Source: Antedon mediterranea | Lineage: Eukaryota; Echinodermata; Crinoidea; Comatulida; Antedonidae | Assembly (NCBI RefSeq): GCF_964355755.1 | Contig: NC_092670.1 | Location: 1,265,001 to 1,329,000, forward strand | Direction: 5' to 3' | Length of the DNA: 64,000 nt | Shown: in pieces, positions 1-13,700 of the stretch | Position numbering within the stretch: position 1 is the stretch's first letter | Layout of the letters: every line of letters starts with the position of its first letter | Position numbers and translations under genes: made by a program | The notes under the pieces: model-generated | Seen by the model: only the letters and a program-made list of their open reading frames with translations | What the model was told of the DNA's origin: nothing | The model's database searches: none

Positions 1-136
1 CATACTGGTGGTGGTATCAAAATTAAAATATCATATATTAGCATTTTTTTCCATTTTGATTTATATTCTGTATTGACTTTCTGTTTTGGGAAAGTTGAGG
101 GATGTATCTTGTGAAATGAGGTAAAAAAATACTTAC

Positions 137-217
137 ACCAACATCACTTTGTGATAAAGAGCCGTTATATGTTGTTCTGCCACTTTCAAGCAGATGTGTC
201 TTCTCATTTAATGCCAT
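137..217 (-). CDS. Possible first coding exon of a leftward gene (partial)
   Basis: On the minus strand an ATG at 217 opens 27 codons (MALNEKTHLLESG...) and ends exactly in phase 0 at 137, followed by a strong donor GTAAGT (136-131). Upstream of the ATG the frame stays open to about 316, and an AG lies one base before the ATG, so this could be an internal exon instead. The rest of the gene lies left of the window. I do not recognise the family from 27 residues. The exon call rests on the donor and the phase alone. Confidence 0.35.
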
Positions 218-3211
218 TCTATGTACAATAAATCCAGAATTACAATGAATTAAATAGTTATATTTGATTATAGTATTACTGTACTTGTAATATTTCCCAA
301 CCAATTTATTTCTCACTGTACATCACGTCATTAAAGCTTCGCTTCTGTTGTTGGTATTATTACACAATAAAAACATATAGGCCTAGGCCTATATGTGGCA
401 CATGCAAGCGAAATCGGACATAAGTCGCATTTGTAGATACAGCCAAAAACATTAAAAGGCTGAAAAATTACATTTTTTTATTTTTACAGAAAATGATAGA
501 TAGCTGAAACGATATTTATTTACATTACCTTGGTGTTTTTCTATTTTGAGACAAATAAATAAATACATTTTAACATTTTGTTTAGTATGTTGGTTAAAAA
601 GATGGTGTAAATTATGTATGATTTTCATAAAACCTACCATGTTTTATGCTTAAATTGAAAGTGTTCCATTGGGTTGATTTTAATGAAATTTTGCATAATA
701 ATAGAACAATAGTTAATTAAGGAAGGTGCGAAGTTTCATTGAAATAAAACAATTAGAATACCCGTTTGCTAAGGCGTAAACTTAGACGCCCTGTTTATTT
801 TGTTGTTGTTTTCATTTCCTTTAAAAGCATTTTTCTCAAAACACTGATTGTAACAACCAAAACATTAGACTGAGATATCTCTGGAAGTAGACATGGTATC
901 AAGATATTTTTTCAGCATTTTAAATCTTGGATTATGTATTTTCAGTATTTATTATGGAAATCTCAATTTTGAAAATTCCGACTTATATGTCTGGTTTCCC
1001 TTGCAGATGCCACATATACTTACTAGGTGTACAGTAAAGTTTTTTAAGTACAGTAATATTATTTTATAGAAATTTATAGAATATTGTACTACTACTAGGC
1101 GGCTAGGCCTCTTAAATTAAGTAAAAAACTAAAAATAAAATATTGACTAATATTAATCAAATTAATAAATTAAATTAATAATATTTTATTTACACACCTC
1201 AATTTCAAACTTTGTCTTCGCTTTCCTGTCTGTTGTTGTACGTAATATAGAGGCCTCCTCCTTCCTATACTTTTTAGTTTACTAGGCCTGGCCCTAGGCC
1301 TACTTCAGGTTAGTATTCACTGTTGTACGGCAGGAATGTCCTGCTTGTCACGTCTAGTCTGCCGCCGATATGATCGTGGGTACGGTGGGGGGAAAGTGCA
1401 CCAAAAAAGTTCAGTTCAAGCGGCGTCTACCTTTTTATAGCTAGGCTAGCCTCTCCCCGAAAAAAGATAAAACTTTAACTATATTATTAGGTCTTCAACG
1501 TATATACAAAGTAGGCCAGGCTACACCTTAAATAAGCTTTTTCATGATGATTAGGATAAATTAAGTACAAAGCGTGTGTAGAGTGGTGTTGGATCCGTTG
1601 TGTTTATACGAGGCCTAGCTGTTCGTCACGCTCTCTTGAGCAAGACTGACAACATTGCATCATTAAAATTCTGTAGAAACGTAAGTGATTGGACAATAGT
1701 TCCTATTAAATCGTTGATTGGATAATTTTCTAACAAGATGGTTAGAAAATGTCACGAGGGTTTATAACATGGAACGTCGAAAGTGCCAAAAGTAGATGGG
1801 AAATGCATAAGGAAGTAAAAATCCACAAACATGATTTGACCAAACGCGATGCTTCAATTCAATTAAATTTATTCTGGATTTTAAATGAACAATACAAACA
1901 TTAAAACAAACATACAATACACTGATACAAAATCTAAAATAATCAATTCAGAAGGATTGTGGAGGACAATTAACATATATTCTAGGCCCTATACGATGTT
2001 TGTTTTCTGAATAGAAATATGATCATCGACATTCTATTGTCAAAACTATTATATCTCTAGTGGACTGTACATTTTACAGTTTTTAATTAAAAGAATTTAA
2101 GCCAAATAGTTCTTTTTTTTAAATTAAAAAATATGAGACTTTTGACAATTTTTCAAAAACTAATTGGAAGTACAAAGGCCATTTATTTCTGTTTGTGAGA
2201 CTAGGCCTCTATCTACACGGTTACTACCTGTACTTAACTAAATAACATGAAACATGTATTTTGATCATTGAAGTCTTATTAAAGAAATAATTTGATACAA
2301 ACAAAAACAATTTCTAAGTTCAAAGCGGTAAACGCTGGTAATGATCTTTCGGTATGTATTTTATACTCTTAGTGAGTGTCGACTTTGACGTTTCATATGT
2401 GTATGTATTGGAAAATTCAAGATGGTAGCCACCATACCGCGCTCGCTGTAATTTCGTAAAAACATGGTGTGTATAAATACTTATTTTAATTATGTTTAAC
2501 CCTATTAATAAAACCATATGTATCACATCATACGCTATTACAACTTGGCTAGTAAGAAAGCGTAATTCTTTTTTAGGCTGCTATCAACTAGCTAGGCCTA
2601 ACTATCTGCTGACTGACACTGCAATCGTACGTCAGCGGGCGGCCCCCTTCTGTGTCGTCGGCCACCTACCTACTAGGCACGATAAGCAGGCCTAGGCTAT
2701 TTCAAGTCTATTTTATATATTTTAAACATTTTTACATGTTTACTGTAATACTATGTGGCAAGAATTAGTGTTTACTAATACTTATTACTTGGTTTCCTGT
2801 ATGTAACTTTCCTTTTTGTTTCTATTATAGTTTAACACATACGTACATAGGGCCTAGCCTAGGCCTACATATAAATTAATATTAACAAATAAACAAACAC
2901 ATATAAATAGGCCTATAAATGTATTCTATATAATACAAAGGACCATCATAAAAAAAAATGTTGTTGTATTATACTACTACAGTAGTACTAGGGATATGTA
3001 CTATGCTATATGGAACTATAGGCCTATGAGTATTCATTGGGCCTATCTATGAGCAGAACAATTTTATTTACCAAAACCAGTCCATATATGATAAAAAAAA
3101 GTTAAGGCAAGGATTTATATAAAGATGTATATTAGGTTGCTCATTTTTATTTACTTTATCATTATTGATGTAGATCTAAGCAACGGGGTCTTTACACATG
3201 TTTGGATAAGA
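218..3211. other. Intergenic, upstream of POLR3H
   Basis: I see no gene here. The stretch is AT-rich and has many TAGGCCTA palindromes (for example near 380, 1290, 2597, 2690, 2860 and 3020). A more GC-rich patch around 1200-1800 and another around 2570-2700 are the likeliest promoter areas for the leftward exon and for POLR3H. A non-LTR 3' tail remnant lies near 1855-1975. Confidence 0.5.
1855..1975 (-). mobile_element. 3' tail remnant of a non-LTR retrotransposon
   Basis: A short ATTCA-type microsatellite (near 1855) is followed by an A/T-rich tract and a GTGGAGGAC motif. The same order of features occurs at the 3' end of the better preserved reverse-transcriptase fragment at 53733-54746, which is also in minus orientation. 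No coding sequence is left. This is a weak similarity judged by eye. Confidence 0.3.
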
Positions 3212-4983
3212 ATGTTTGTCCTAGCGGAAATGATGGACACTGTCCGCATTCAGCCGTGGATGTTTAACAACAAACTGGACACTGCCGTTGTTGATGTACT
3301 TAATCGCAAGTTAGCCAATAAGGTAAAACAGATTCAGTGTATTTATACGCACAACAACCAAGTACGTTTACCATTCATTATTGGTCATTCCATCTCAGTT
3401 CACCCAAAAAAATGCTTTTTTTTTAAACCTTACGTCCTTCAATTTTGATGAAATTTGGTATATGGATAATTTTTTACTTTAATCACCATAAATCACCCAT
3501 ACACAAAATTTCACCAAAATTGAAGGAGGTAGGATTTAAAAATGCATTTTTTTGGGTGACCTGGGATGGGTTAACCCCATTCTTTGCCAAAGGAGGCAAT
3601 GACTTTTAAGATTTCTTTATTGACATGTAATATAAGAAAAGAAGATACATTTGTTGTTGTTATGTTGTTGTTTACATTTAAATGTTGTTGTTTACATTAT
3701 GTTGTGTCTATCTGCTATATGTTGTTATTTACATTTGATTGTTGTGTCTATCTGCTATATGTTGTTATTTACATTATGTTGTGTCTATCTGCTATATGTT
3801 GTTATTTACATTTGATTGTTGTGTCTATCTGCTATATGTTGTTGTTTACATTTGATTGTTGTGTCTATCTGTTATATGTTGTTATTTACATTTGAATGTT
3901 GTGTCTATCTGCTATATGTTGTTATTTACATTTGAATGTTGTGTCTATTGCTGCAGGTTGTTCATGATGTCGGTCTGTGCATTGCACTACATGATGTATC
4001 AAAGTTAGAGGAATCCTTCATCTTTCCTGGTGATGGAGCATCGCACACCAAAGTGCAATTCCGATACGTCGTCTTTCGTCCATTCATGGATGAAATATTG
4101 ATTGGAAAGATTAAAAGTTGTAGCAATGAAGGCGTTCACAGTATGTTTACATTTGATTTAAATTGACCTTAAACTTGACCTTAAATTTGATCCTGAACTG
4201 AAGTGCTACATGATGTACTTTAATTGTACATTTTGACTTTGTTTACTGTTTATAATTTTAAACAATCTTTTCAATTGCTTTTCAGTATCTTTAGGATTTT
4301 TTGATGATATTCTTATCGCACCAGATGCTCTTCAGCAACCATCTAAATTGTATCCTTTTAAAGTAACATCACAGTCAGGAATACAATCCTAACCATTTAA
4401 AGAAAGTACAAAAGTAAAGCTCTGTCCACACTATCAAACTTTATGGGACAAAAAAAAATGTGATGTTCACATTCTTTTTGTCACATAAAGTTTGATAGTG
4501 TGGACAGAGCTTAAGAGCATAATAAGGGCCTGTAATTTACTAGCTTGAATTTTTTTCTTTGACGTTACCATAGCGATGAAGCTGAGCAAGTTTGGGTGTG
4601 GGAATATGAAACTGACGAAGGAACACATGACTTGTTCATGGATGCCGGTGAAGAGATTCGTTTCCGAGTCATTAATGAAACATTTGTTGACACAACACCA
4701 GTCGGACCGGAGAACGGACACGATCATAGCGTAGATGATCAGGAGTCAGAAGCAAAGAAATCGCCCTATTCACTGACTGTGAGTTATTTTGAATGGTTGA
4801 CTCACTGTCTATCTTTTGTGGGAGAAATTGGATAAGGTTTAGTATGTGGGCTTACACCAGAGGTATATAGAGGAATATATAAAGTATAGACAAATATGAA
4901 AGAAAACAAATATTTTATTTTCTTCTTAACAGGGATCGATTTCTGAGCCAGGACTTGGACTATTAACATGGTGGAATGCTTGA
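3212..4983 (+). CDS. POLR3H: DNA-directed RNA polymerase III subunit RPC8
   Basis: Five exons: 3212-3322, 3957-4140, 4286-4349, 4574-4778, 4933-4983. Joined phases are consistent and give 204 aa, the same length as human POLR3H. The start [13 protein letters not shown] matches the family N-terminus, the middle has [11 protein letters not shown] and DEILIGKI, and the end is [11 protein letters not shown]. The N-terminal RPB7-like domain (about 1-80) is followed by the OB/S1-like Rpc25 domain (about 82-204). In Pol III this subunit pairs with RPC9/CRCP to form the stalk that helps initiation on tRNA and 5S genes. An AATAAA signal lies at 5155-5160. An ATG further upstream (3125) is in frame, but family alignment favours 3212. 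Intron 1 carries an inverted-repeat element and a minisatellite that runs into the exon 2 acceptor; intron 3 carries a MITE. Confidence 0.95.
3389..3570. mobile_element. Inverted-repeat (fold-back) element in POLR3H intron 1
   Basis: The left arm (from about 3389, TTCACCCAAAAAAATGC) pairs with the right arm (to about 3570, GCATTTTTTTGGGTGA). The inner parts also pair: TTCAATTTTGATGAAATTT against the reverse of a TTTCACCAAAATTGAA stretch. There is no coding capacity. It is probably a MITE; target duplication not resolved. Confidence 0.55.
3652..3955. repeat. Minisatellite, 36-40 bp unit, about 7 copies
   Basis: The unit contains GTGTCTATCTGCTATATG followed by TTGTTATTTACATTTGAATG, with a shorter variant lacking a few bases. 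The last unit runs straight into the POLR3H exon 2 acceptor (GTGTCTATTGCTGCAG), so the 3' splice site is built from a repeat unit. Confidence 0.85.
4418..4511. mobile_element. Small MITE, TIR AGCTCTGTC, TSD TAA (copy 1)
   Basis: A 94-bp element with near-perfect terminal inverted repeats (AGCTCTGTCCACACTATC at both ends) is flanked by TAA on each side (4415-4417 and 4512-4514). It lies in POLR3H intron 3. The 3-bp TWA target duplication is typical of PIF/Harbinger MITEs. Further copies are at 34807, 55602, 57046, 63102 and 63755. Confidence 0.75.
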
Positions 4984-7795
4984 AGAAACAATAGACACGC
5001 AGCAAACTCAGAAAAGCTATACAAAAATAAGGGGAAACTAGAACCTTTCTAAAATGTGAAATTACAACCAACAACACTTAATATTGAGCGTTTGTAATTT
5101 AAATCGCATCCTTTAAAATCTCTCATTTTATGATGTGTACATATTTTGCATTGAAATAAAATCATATTAAAAATAAAAGTGTAACATATCTTGAATAGAA
5201 TTAATATTGAAGTTGGGATGTCCTATAAAAAGTGTTTTAGTGGACCAGACGATTTGAGAAGTACAATAGCACAAAAATAAAAAAAAAAAACTAGATAAAT
5301 ACTTCTTGGCAATAGCCTTTAATAACGTAAGCCTTAATTTGTACGATTTAAAATTATTATGTACAAACAATGTCTGATATCGCACTATTCCGCTGTCACC
5401 AGGAAAATCAACATAATGCAGACAGTGCCAAAAGGAAACGGCTATAAAGTCTAGTAAACGGACACATTGTTACAACAATAGGTTAAAGAAGTGTAAAGTT
5501 ATATTACACCAGATACAGTGAAAGTAATTATAATTCTTTGATTACGTAAATCGAAGAAATAGTATTTCTGATTTTAGTGTACTACGTATGTTACGACTTT
5601 TAATAGTTAATCACAGAACGTCATGGATTACGTTTGAATGACGTGATGGTACACAAGTATCATTTTCATCAGCGTCAATGCAGTTTGTGCATTTCTCCCG
5701 AGGTGTTCATCAATGTGCGCATGCTTTCTTGTATTTACGAAATTGCGACGTTTGGATAGTTTTTTGCTTAACATTTACAAAATCACAGTATGCCCTATTT
5801 AATGCGAAAGAAAGACATTTATTTTTATTTAGTGTTAGGATTTATCTATACAAACAATGCAAAGTGCAGATTAATAATAACACACGTTACGATACATTAA
5901 TTTGCATATTACGAACTTGAACAGTGCTCATCGATAGGGGGCAGTATTTATAGGCTTTCATGTCGAAAACAACATTAAATTGGAATTTACAATAACGTAA
6001 CGTGATTTCATCGCGAATAATATGCATAAAACACTATCATCGCCGTACCTAGGCCTACCGCGGGATACAGTGCAGTATGTTCGAACAAACTTTACTAATC
6101 GATTTAGCTGGTCTTCGTATGTTATCACGCTAGAGACTGAGGTGCTAAAACCTACTTGGTCAGATAATCAGCATTTATAATAAACTCTATTTTCTCAATA
6201 TTTACATATTTTCAATATTGCGTAAATTGCTATTCAAAATAAATAGATATACAAATTGTTATTGCTTATGATGTGAAGCTAAATAAATGACGTCATACAA
6301 TAGGTTCACATCGTCATCGGCGTGTAAAAAAAGGCGTATTATGTGTGCGTAAACAACACGACACTGATGTCACTTCCGCAATGTTTGGTGTACAATAAAA
6401 TGTTGTAAAGAGCACAGAGAAACTTGTGTGGAAGTTGAGAGATGTCTAAACGTACCCACCTTCTTAAACAACCATTTTATTGGGTTTAAGCACTTTTAGA
6501 ACAAGTTACAGTACATTTCATATTTAAATTTATATGAATTCAATCAAATCTCAAATAAAACATTTAAAAAAACATAAGCAGATTCAATTTATCATTAATA
6601 TTCTACAAATAATTATGATTATCCCATGACGTCATCATTCTTAAAGAAGACTTATAACAAAAATATAATTAATGAAAGACTGAAGAAAACGTTTTTGGGA
6701 AACTATTACAGGTTTTTCACTTTTGCAAAACATAAATTATATTTTTAAAAAAAAGGTAAATATATATTTTTTCCAACACTTATACATTCACGCATTTTAT
6801 ATAAAATTACAGAACTTGCTCCATACTGGAGGCAGTGCACAGTGATTACAATCTAGCTTACTTTATCGTGGTCACATTTTCACTATCTGGTAACCGATAT
6901 GAATAGTACATGTCTTTTGTATGTTTATTTAGAAATGGCACATTAAATGAAAAGCAGTGTGGATATTATAAAAAAACACGTAGGCCTACTAGCTATCTAA
7001 ACGACTGTGACAATTTTTTTTAAAAGGAAAACCATCTTAAGATCTAACACAATTAATTGATTTGGTGTCAACTTTCATCAATAACTGATTTTTTAATCCG
7101 AATTCCCCGAGTTGTGATTTTTCACAGATCTTTGCTTAGATAGTGCAACAACAACAATCACCCATTTGTACATTTTTTAACCTTTCGTACTACAGTACAA
7201 TATTTATGAATCATTTACATTATCGATCTTCATAATCAATAATGCTCTGTATGCTCTATGCTAAAAGTTTATCTAATAAAATTGACATCTTAAATATTTT
7301 TCTTTGTGTCATACCGAATATTCTTCATTTTTACAAGAAAAAATATAAAAATTTAATACACTTAGCACTTATGGTACATAACTTTAGGTCACCATCTACA
7401 TATAACTGACATTGCACGAAAGCATAGAATACAGAATGAGAAGTCAGCAGCATATGACGACACAGTACTAGGCCTACTACGCAGGCGATAAATCGCGTCG
7501 TTGGCGCCAGGCACGCCTTCTGTATGTCGTCTGCTAATTGTGGAAGCGCATGCTATCTGCTAGGTTGTTATAACAACCATATATAATATGCTAATCCACA
7601 AAATGTGGCAATCTATAATCAGCGTACGAAATACTGCGCATGCTCATCATTGTCATTTGCATATAAGCATCGATTTTAGAGCGCGTTGGCAACACGCGTG
7701 TATATACATCGTGCATCTGGTCATGTTTCAAAGATCTTCCTGTAACGCAATAGGATCTTTGCGTGTATTCTATTCTGAAACTGTCTATTTCTTCT
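4984..7795. other. Intergenic between POLR3H and FBXL16 3' ends
   Basis: POLR3H poly(A) signal AATAAA is at 5155-5160. On the minus strand an AATAAA at 6482-6477 could end a long FBXL16 3' UTR. Full CRE palindromes TGACGTCA occur at 6288-6295 and 6627-6634. I see no coding exon; the open frames here lack family similarity and splice context. Confidence 0.5.
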
Positions 7796-10700
7796 TCACA
7801 GTGGATGGACGAGGGCACACTTGGGTAGGTTTTTACTAAAGTACTGGAGTAGTTCGGCAGTAGCACCTTGGCAATTGGTCAGTTCTAGTTCCTCTAAATC
7901 AGTTAGTTGTGTTAATCCAGATAGTCCAGCGGCGGTAAGCAAAGGGCATCCTAAAATAAACAAAACAACATTACAGAAAAGTAACAGAATAAAGCTACTG
8001 TAAATACATACAAAATAATAACTTTCCTACAGTAGAATTGGTTTTGATTTTTGTAGTGCGGTGCTACTTATAATTTCACCAGCTTATTGGAGGTGTTCAT
8101 TTTAATAGAAATCTTTATCGTTGTTAAGGCCCATTTACACTAGGACGATAACGATCGACGATAAATAGACAAATGTGCATTTTTCATACATAAAACAAAA
8201 GAAATATAAACACTTTTCATTCTAGAACTATAGAATAACCTTCTATGCTTCCTTTGATGAAAATGATATTTTCACACGTCCAATCAAATGACGTCACGAT
8301 TAGTAAGAGCAATAATATCGTGACAATACAACGATTTTATTGTTTTTATTTATGACGTCATTTGATTGGAATTTTAAAAATATTATTTTTATCAAAAACA
8401 GCATAAATGATTATCCTATAGTTCTAGAACGAAAACCTTTGTAATTTATTTTGTTTTATGTAAAAAAAATGCATGTTTATATATTTATCGTCCATCGTTA
8501 TCGTCCAAGTGTAAATGGGCCTTTAATCTTTAATTGACGTGGGAAACATGTAAAAATGAATTTACCTGCTACGGAAAGTATCCTCAAACTTTGCATATTG
8601 TACAAATGCTGCAGACCAAAATCTTTAACCTGAGAGCACCAACGTAAATATAGCGCCACCAAACAATTCAACGCAGATAGGTAGCCCATTCCTGTATCAG
8701 TAATTCGCACACACCTACAATACAAAAAAATGTCAAATTTAATAGTCACTGATATTTTGTATTTGTTTAAAACACAAACTGTGCATAAGGCTTTTTCTTT
8801 TCGCGCACGTAACTTGGCCATTTTTAGTATAGGATAGGAAGTCTGTTAACAATTATTGTAGAAACGTCTATCGTAGGCTATACAAAATGTTTATATTCAC
8901 TTATTAAATTCAACTGTGCACATTTAAAAGAAGTAGAGAAACATAATAAATATAGTATAGGCCTTAAGTATACATTTTGATATTCATCAACAAAAATCGC
9001 AATTAATAATTATAATTAGTAAAGTTAACAATTTGAACAATCAATAGCGTCTCATACGATACGCCGACACATAATTGTTGAGCACAAACACGTGACCGCG
9101 CATCATCAAGATTGTAATAGCAATCACTCATTTCATTACAGCTCCGGTCTAAAATGTCATTGCTATAGCAACGGTTAATGTATTACCATTCAATTCCATT
9201 CAACAACATGAAAATACCATTACTGACTCGACCGTCTCTCTGATTTTTTTTATAGCTGTAAATACATACACCCATAGCTTAAAAATTATCTTCATAATTC
9301 TAACGTTTGGGCTACCGTAGAAATTTTGTGATTATGTTTTTAATTTTTTTTATTTAGTTCAACCAAGAATTAACAAATATATCAAATCTAGATGAATCTG
9401 TTTGATATCCCCTACAGCCATATTGGAAACCGGCCCATACGCTAATTTAACCTCGTCAAATTTAACCAAAACGAGGTCATATTTAAAAAATTCACTAATT
9501 TAATAAGTTTATAGTTCCCTTGTGTAACAAATTAGTTTCTAATGTTATTTTATACAATTTCAGGTTAACGCATCCGATATAAATCTGTCCAATCATAATA
9601 GCACATATCACTTCCCGTCAGGTTGATAGTCTGATTATTATGTGTAGTTAATTTGCATGAGGCCGCATTGTTAATTAGTGGTAATTAGTTGTCGTTAGTG
9701 ACACTACCCACCACAAAATTAAAATTAGGGCAACAAAAAAATTCTATAGGTCAAATCAACTGAACTAAAAGTGAGTTATAAAGATCGAAATTATTAGGCC
9801 TACTGTGGCACGCGCGCGTACAAATGTTTTACTAAACCATCGTTTTGACAGACATTTTTAATATTATTTGTACATTTTTATTTGTATACTTATTTATTAT
9901 TTTAAAAAGAATGTTAGTTTTGAAAAAAAAAATCTACTTTCATTAACATAAACATATTTTTTTTATCTCTGTAGAAAATGCATTACTACAGAAAAAAACT
10001 AGGCTCAATAGCTCATGAATATTCATGATAATATCTCTGACGTCATTTCAAAAGGTTAAAACAGTCCCAAATGCCACACAAATCCTTATTGAACGCCAAT
10101 TTAGCTATTGTTTTTCGTAAAACATATCTCAGACGAATTGAATACAAATATTTTAAAGGTTAAACTCATAAAACACAAATTATTTTACAAATTACCAAAC
10201 ATATTTTATGTATATTCAGTGATTGTCGGCGCAAATCCATCCATTATTTGGGAACGAGTAATTACAATTGAAACGCGCTGTAACGCATTAAAAATTCTTA
10301 TTTATTTCAGACTTTGTGATTAGAATTAGGGATCTTCTTGATATCATCAAACGTCAATATACACATTCAATATTTACTTATGTTTGTAGGATTACGGGAT
10401 ATTCGGATTTAGATAACGACGATGAAGCGCCTAATAATTCCTCAAAGGTATTATAAATGTCAGCTAAAGTTCAATATAAAAATTGAAATGATGGAAAGAG
10501 TTTAAATTCGAATAATGCAATGTTTAAATGTTAATATTTTAATGATATATTACGTTTGGTTACTAACAACATTGTATGCGTATGATAGGCCTAATATGCA
10601 TTCGTTGGCATGGTTTGGCGACAACCAGGTGGACCATGTCTTTCAAATGAGGTCTTTATCAAAAAATATCAAAATACGAGGTCATGACTTGGACATATTA

Positions 10701-13700
10701 TTTAAACTTCCAAATTTATAGTCTCACGTTTAAATTATTTTTTAAATACTCATATACAGATAGTATTTTGCTGACAAAATCCGATATTATTAGCATGCTG
10801 AATATATCAATGAAGATATACAAATAATGAAGAGATACTAATGTAATTACTGGTAGACATTTTGCATACCAGCATTTTAAAAATACTATATTTGTTATTC
10901 AAATATTAATGATAATAGGCATTATCAAAGGAGGGCATCAATATATATATATAGGCTATATACTGTACTATTATCGTTGTAGTTTAGTGCGATTAACGAC
11001 GTCACGAAGAAACGAAGTTTACGTGTGCGTGCTAAATATGATAAATTATTATAAATTTTTGGACGCACGCATCAATGTGTGGTTTTCTGATGTGTAGCTG
11101 ACGTCATTCGATAACATGATATAGGCGCACAAACCGTATTCCTATATTACGTAATCGAATGTACGACAACCAATGGAACGCCGCCGGAGACTGCTTAGTA
11201 AACAAACAAAACAAACGAATCGTATATGTAAAGCAAACATTGAAATACAAATCATTAAAGACATACGCTATCCACTTTGCTGATGATCGATATTGGGTCA
11301 CATTTCAAAATTGGCTAAGGTATTTTCAAAATAGTACATTTGTTTTACAGTATATGACTAAAGTTGGGGAAGTGACGTTTCTTTATGCAGCGCAATACAT
11401 TTACCACATCAATCATCGTGAAGAACATATTACGAACAACTCGAATAGGTTCACAATCATAAAACAAGTTCATAACTAAACATGATTAATACAGATAACA
11501 GGATAATTAAAAAATATTCACTTTTTATTTATTTTTTACCTTACTACTTAATCAAAGTAAGTTCAATTGGCATCAGATATGCAAAGGGTAAAGTCCCAAA
11601 AGACAATTGTGTCAATTTCAAACGTCTGCGTAAAGCTTTTTGACATTTATGTCAATTGAATAGGCTCATTGTCAGTACAAACAATAAAATGATTTATACT
11701 AAGTTTCCCAAAATAATGAAACTGAGACACTCCTATTTCCAATGATAATTTGTCTTAAACAGAAAGATAATTTGAGATACTATCTTGGTATCTCTACTTC
11801 TCAAAACATGGATTCATAAACACGGAATTCAAAGATCTTTATCAAGCTAGACCTACAATGTTAATCACAATATACCACCATCTTAGCTAGAAAATGAGTT
11901 CTGTGAAGTGTTAATTATTTTTTAATCAGAAAGAAACAAGAAACAAAAAATGTTTAATGCGGATAAAAGTGATAAATTATTTTGCAATGTTGTCTATGTT
12001 TAAGCATTCACTGTAAAAATACAAAAATGTTCTGTTGGAACTTTTTGCCAATACTGTATTTGTTGAGAATGAGATAATGAGCTTCTTCATGATATTATTA
12101 CTAAAGAGACGGCAATTAAAAATGTTTGACGAAGGACTCACGCCAAGTAGTATTTATAGAATCTAAATTAGTTCCTGACTATTGTACATCTTCATCCCTT
12201 CATTAATCGAGAACGACGTTCTATCCGTGAGAGCGGTTTAGAAAGCCCACGTTTATGACGTAACAGGTCGTATGTAAATTATATTATGCGTGGTTTTATG
12301 GAGGCGTACAAAGCCCCGATTAAAGTAGGACATTTCGAACCCCTGTGCACATAACGTACAGCATTTGAAATGACGCTTCCATTAATCTATTACGTTTCCT
12401 GCGTTGAACAGTAAATTACTTGCCTAACTCAACGTAAGGAAAGTTGTGCGTAAAGGCCCATTCACACTAGAACGATAACGATCGACGATAAATATATAAG
12501 CATGCATTTTTTAAACATAAAACAAAAGAAATTAGAAAGGGTTTCGTTCTAGGACTATAGGATAATCATTTATGCTGTCTTTGATAAAATTAATATTTTT
12601 AAAATTCCAATCAAATGACGTCATGATACATAAAAACAATAAAATCGTTGTATTATCACGATATTATTGCTCTTACTAATCATGACGTCATTTGATTGGA
12701 CGTGTGAAAATATAATTGTCATCAAAGGAAGCATAGATGGTTATTCTATAGTTCTAGAATGAAAAGGTTTTATATTTCTTTTATTTTATGTATGAAAAAT
12801 GCAAATTATTGTCTATTATCGTCGATCGTTATCGTCCTAGTGTGAACGGGCCTTAACAATGTAAGAATATCGTACACATTTAAATATTTGTATTTTAAAA
12901 AACAAGAATGCTATACATACGCGCGCGTAAGACTTTTGCTATACGTCAAGCATATTTGTTTGTACGTGAGACAACGCTTGTTATACTATTGTGTCTAAGT
13001 ACTTATTTATTTGCTTATTCCTAGAATCCGTTCGATAGTGATTAATATTTCATCATCAACTGAACGATGGGTTTCCGGATACGTTTAATTAAGTTTCCTA
13101 TTGAAGATGACATGTCGTGCTTTTTGATAGAAAATTGCCAGTCACTAATAATTCTAAATGAATTCAATCAAGTGAACATTTGATATCCACTGTATAAACA
13201 TACACTCGAGAGCTTGGGGAAAGAAAGGGAATTGTTGAATTTTCACCGATATCGCCGTGTTCAGTTAAAAAACACTATCTATACAACATCTGTTCATTCT
13301 GGTATCATAGGCTGCCTTGTAGTCTCATCAATTATGAAACTCATCTTGGAGTCTTTTCAAACTTTAACAAAATCAATGACCATTTAAAACACCACCATAA
13401 AAATGTTCCTTTAATGATCAGTTTAACTCAAACAGGAAAGACTGAATTTTTAATGACAAGTACACAATACAAAACACATCAACATCATATTTACCTGTCT
13501 AAGATAAGTTCTTCAAGCTTCGGTAAATCACAGGCTATGTGCTCCAGAGCAGTATCTGTAATCCTGGGACACCAGGAGAGGTCAAGCGATTTTAACATCC
13601 CCATGTTCTCAGCAATTAGCCGCACTCCTTCATCTGTAATTTTACTACAACCCGAAAGACTCAACACAGCTAGGCTTGGCAAGCTGCTCACAATATTTAC

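Noticed and set aside
3125-3211. Upstream in-frame ATG at 3125 as the POLR3H start
   Set aside because: The added 29 hydrophobic residues are absent from the family; MFVLAEM at 3212 matches the conserved N-terminus.
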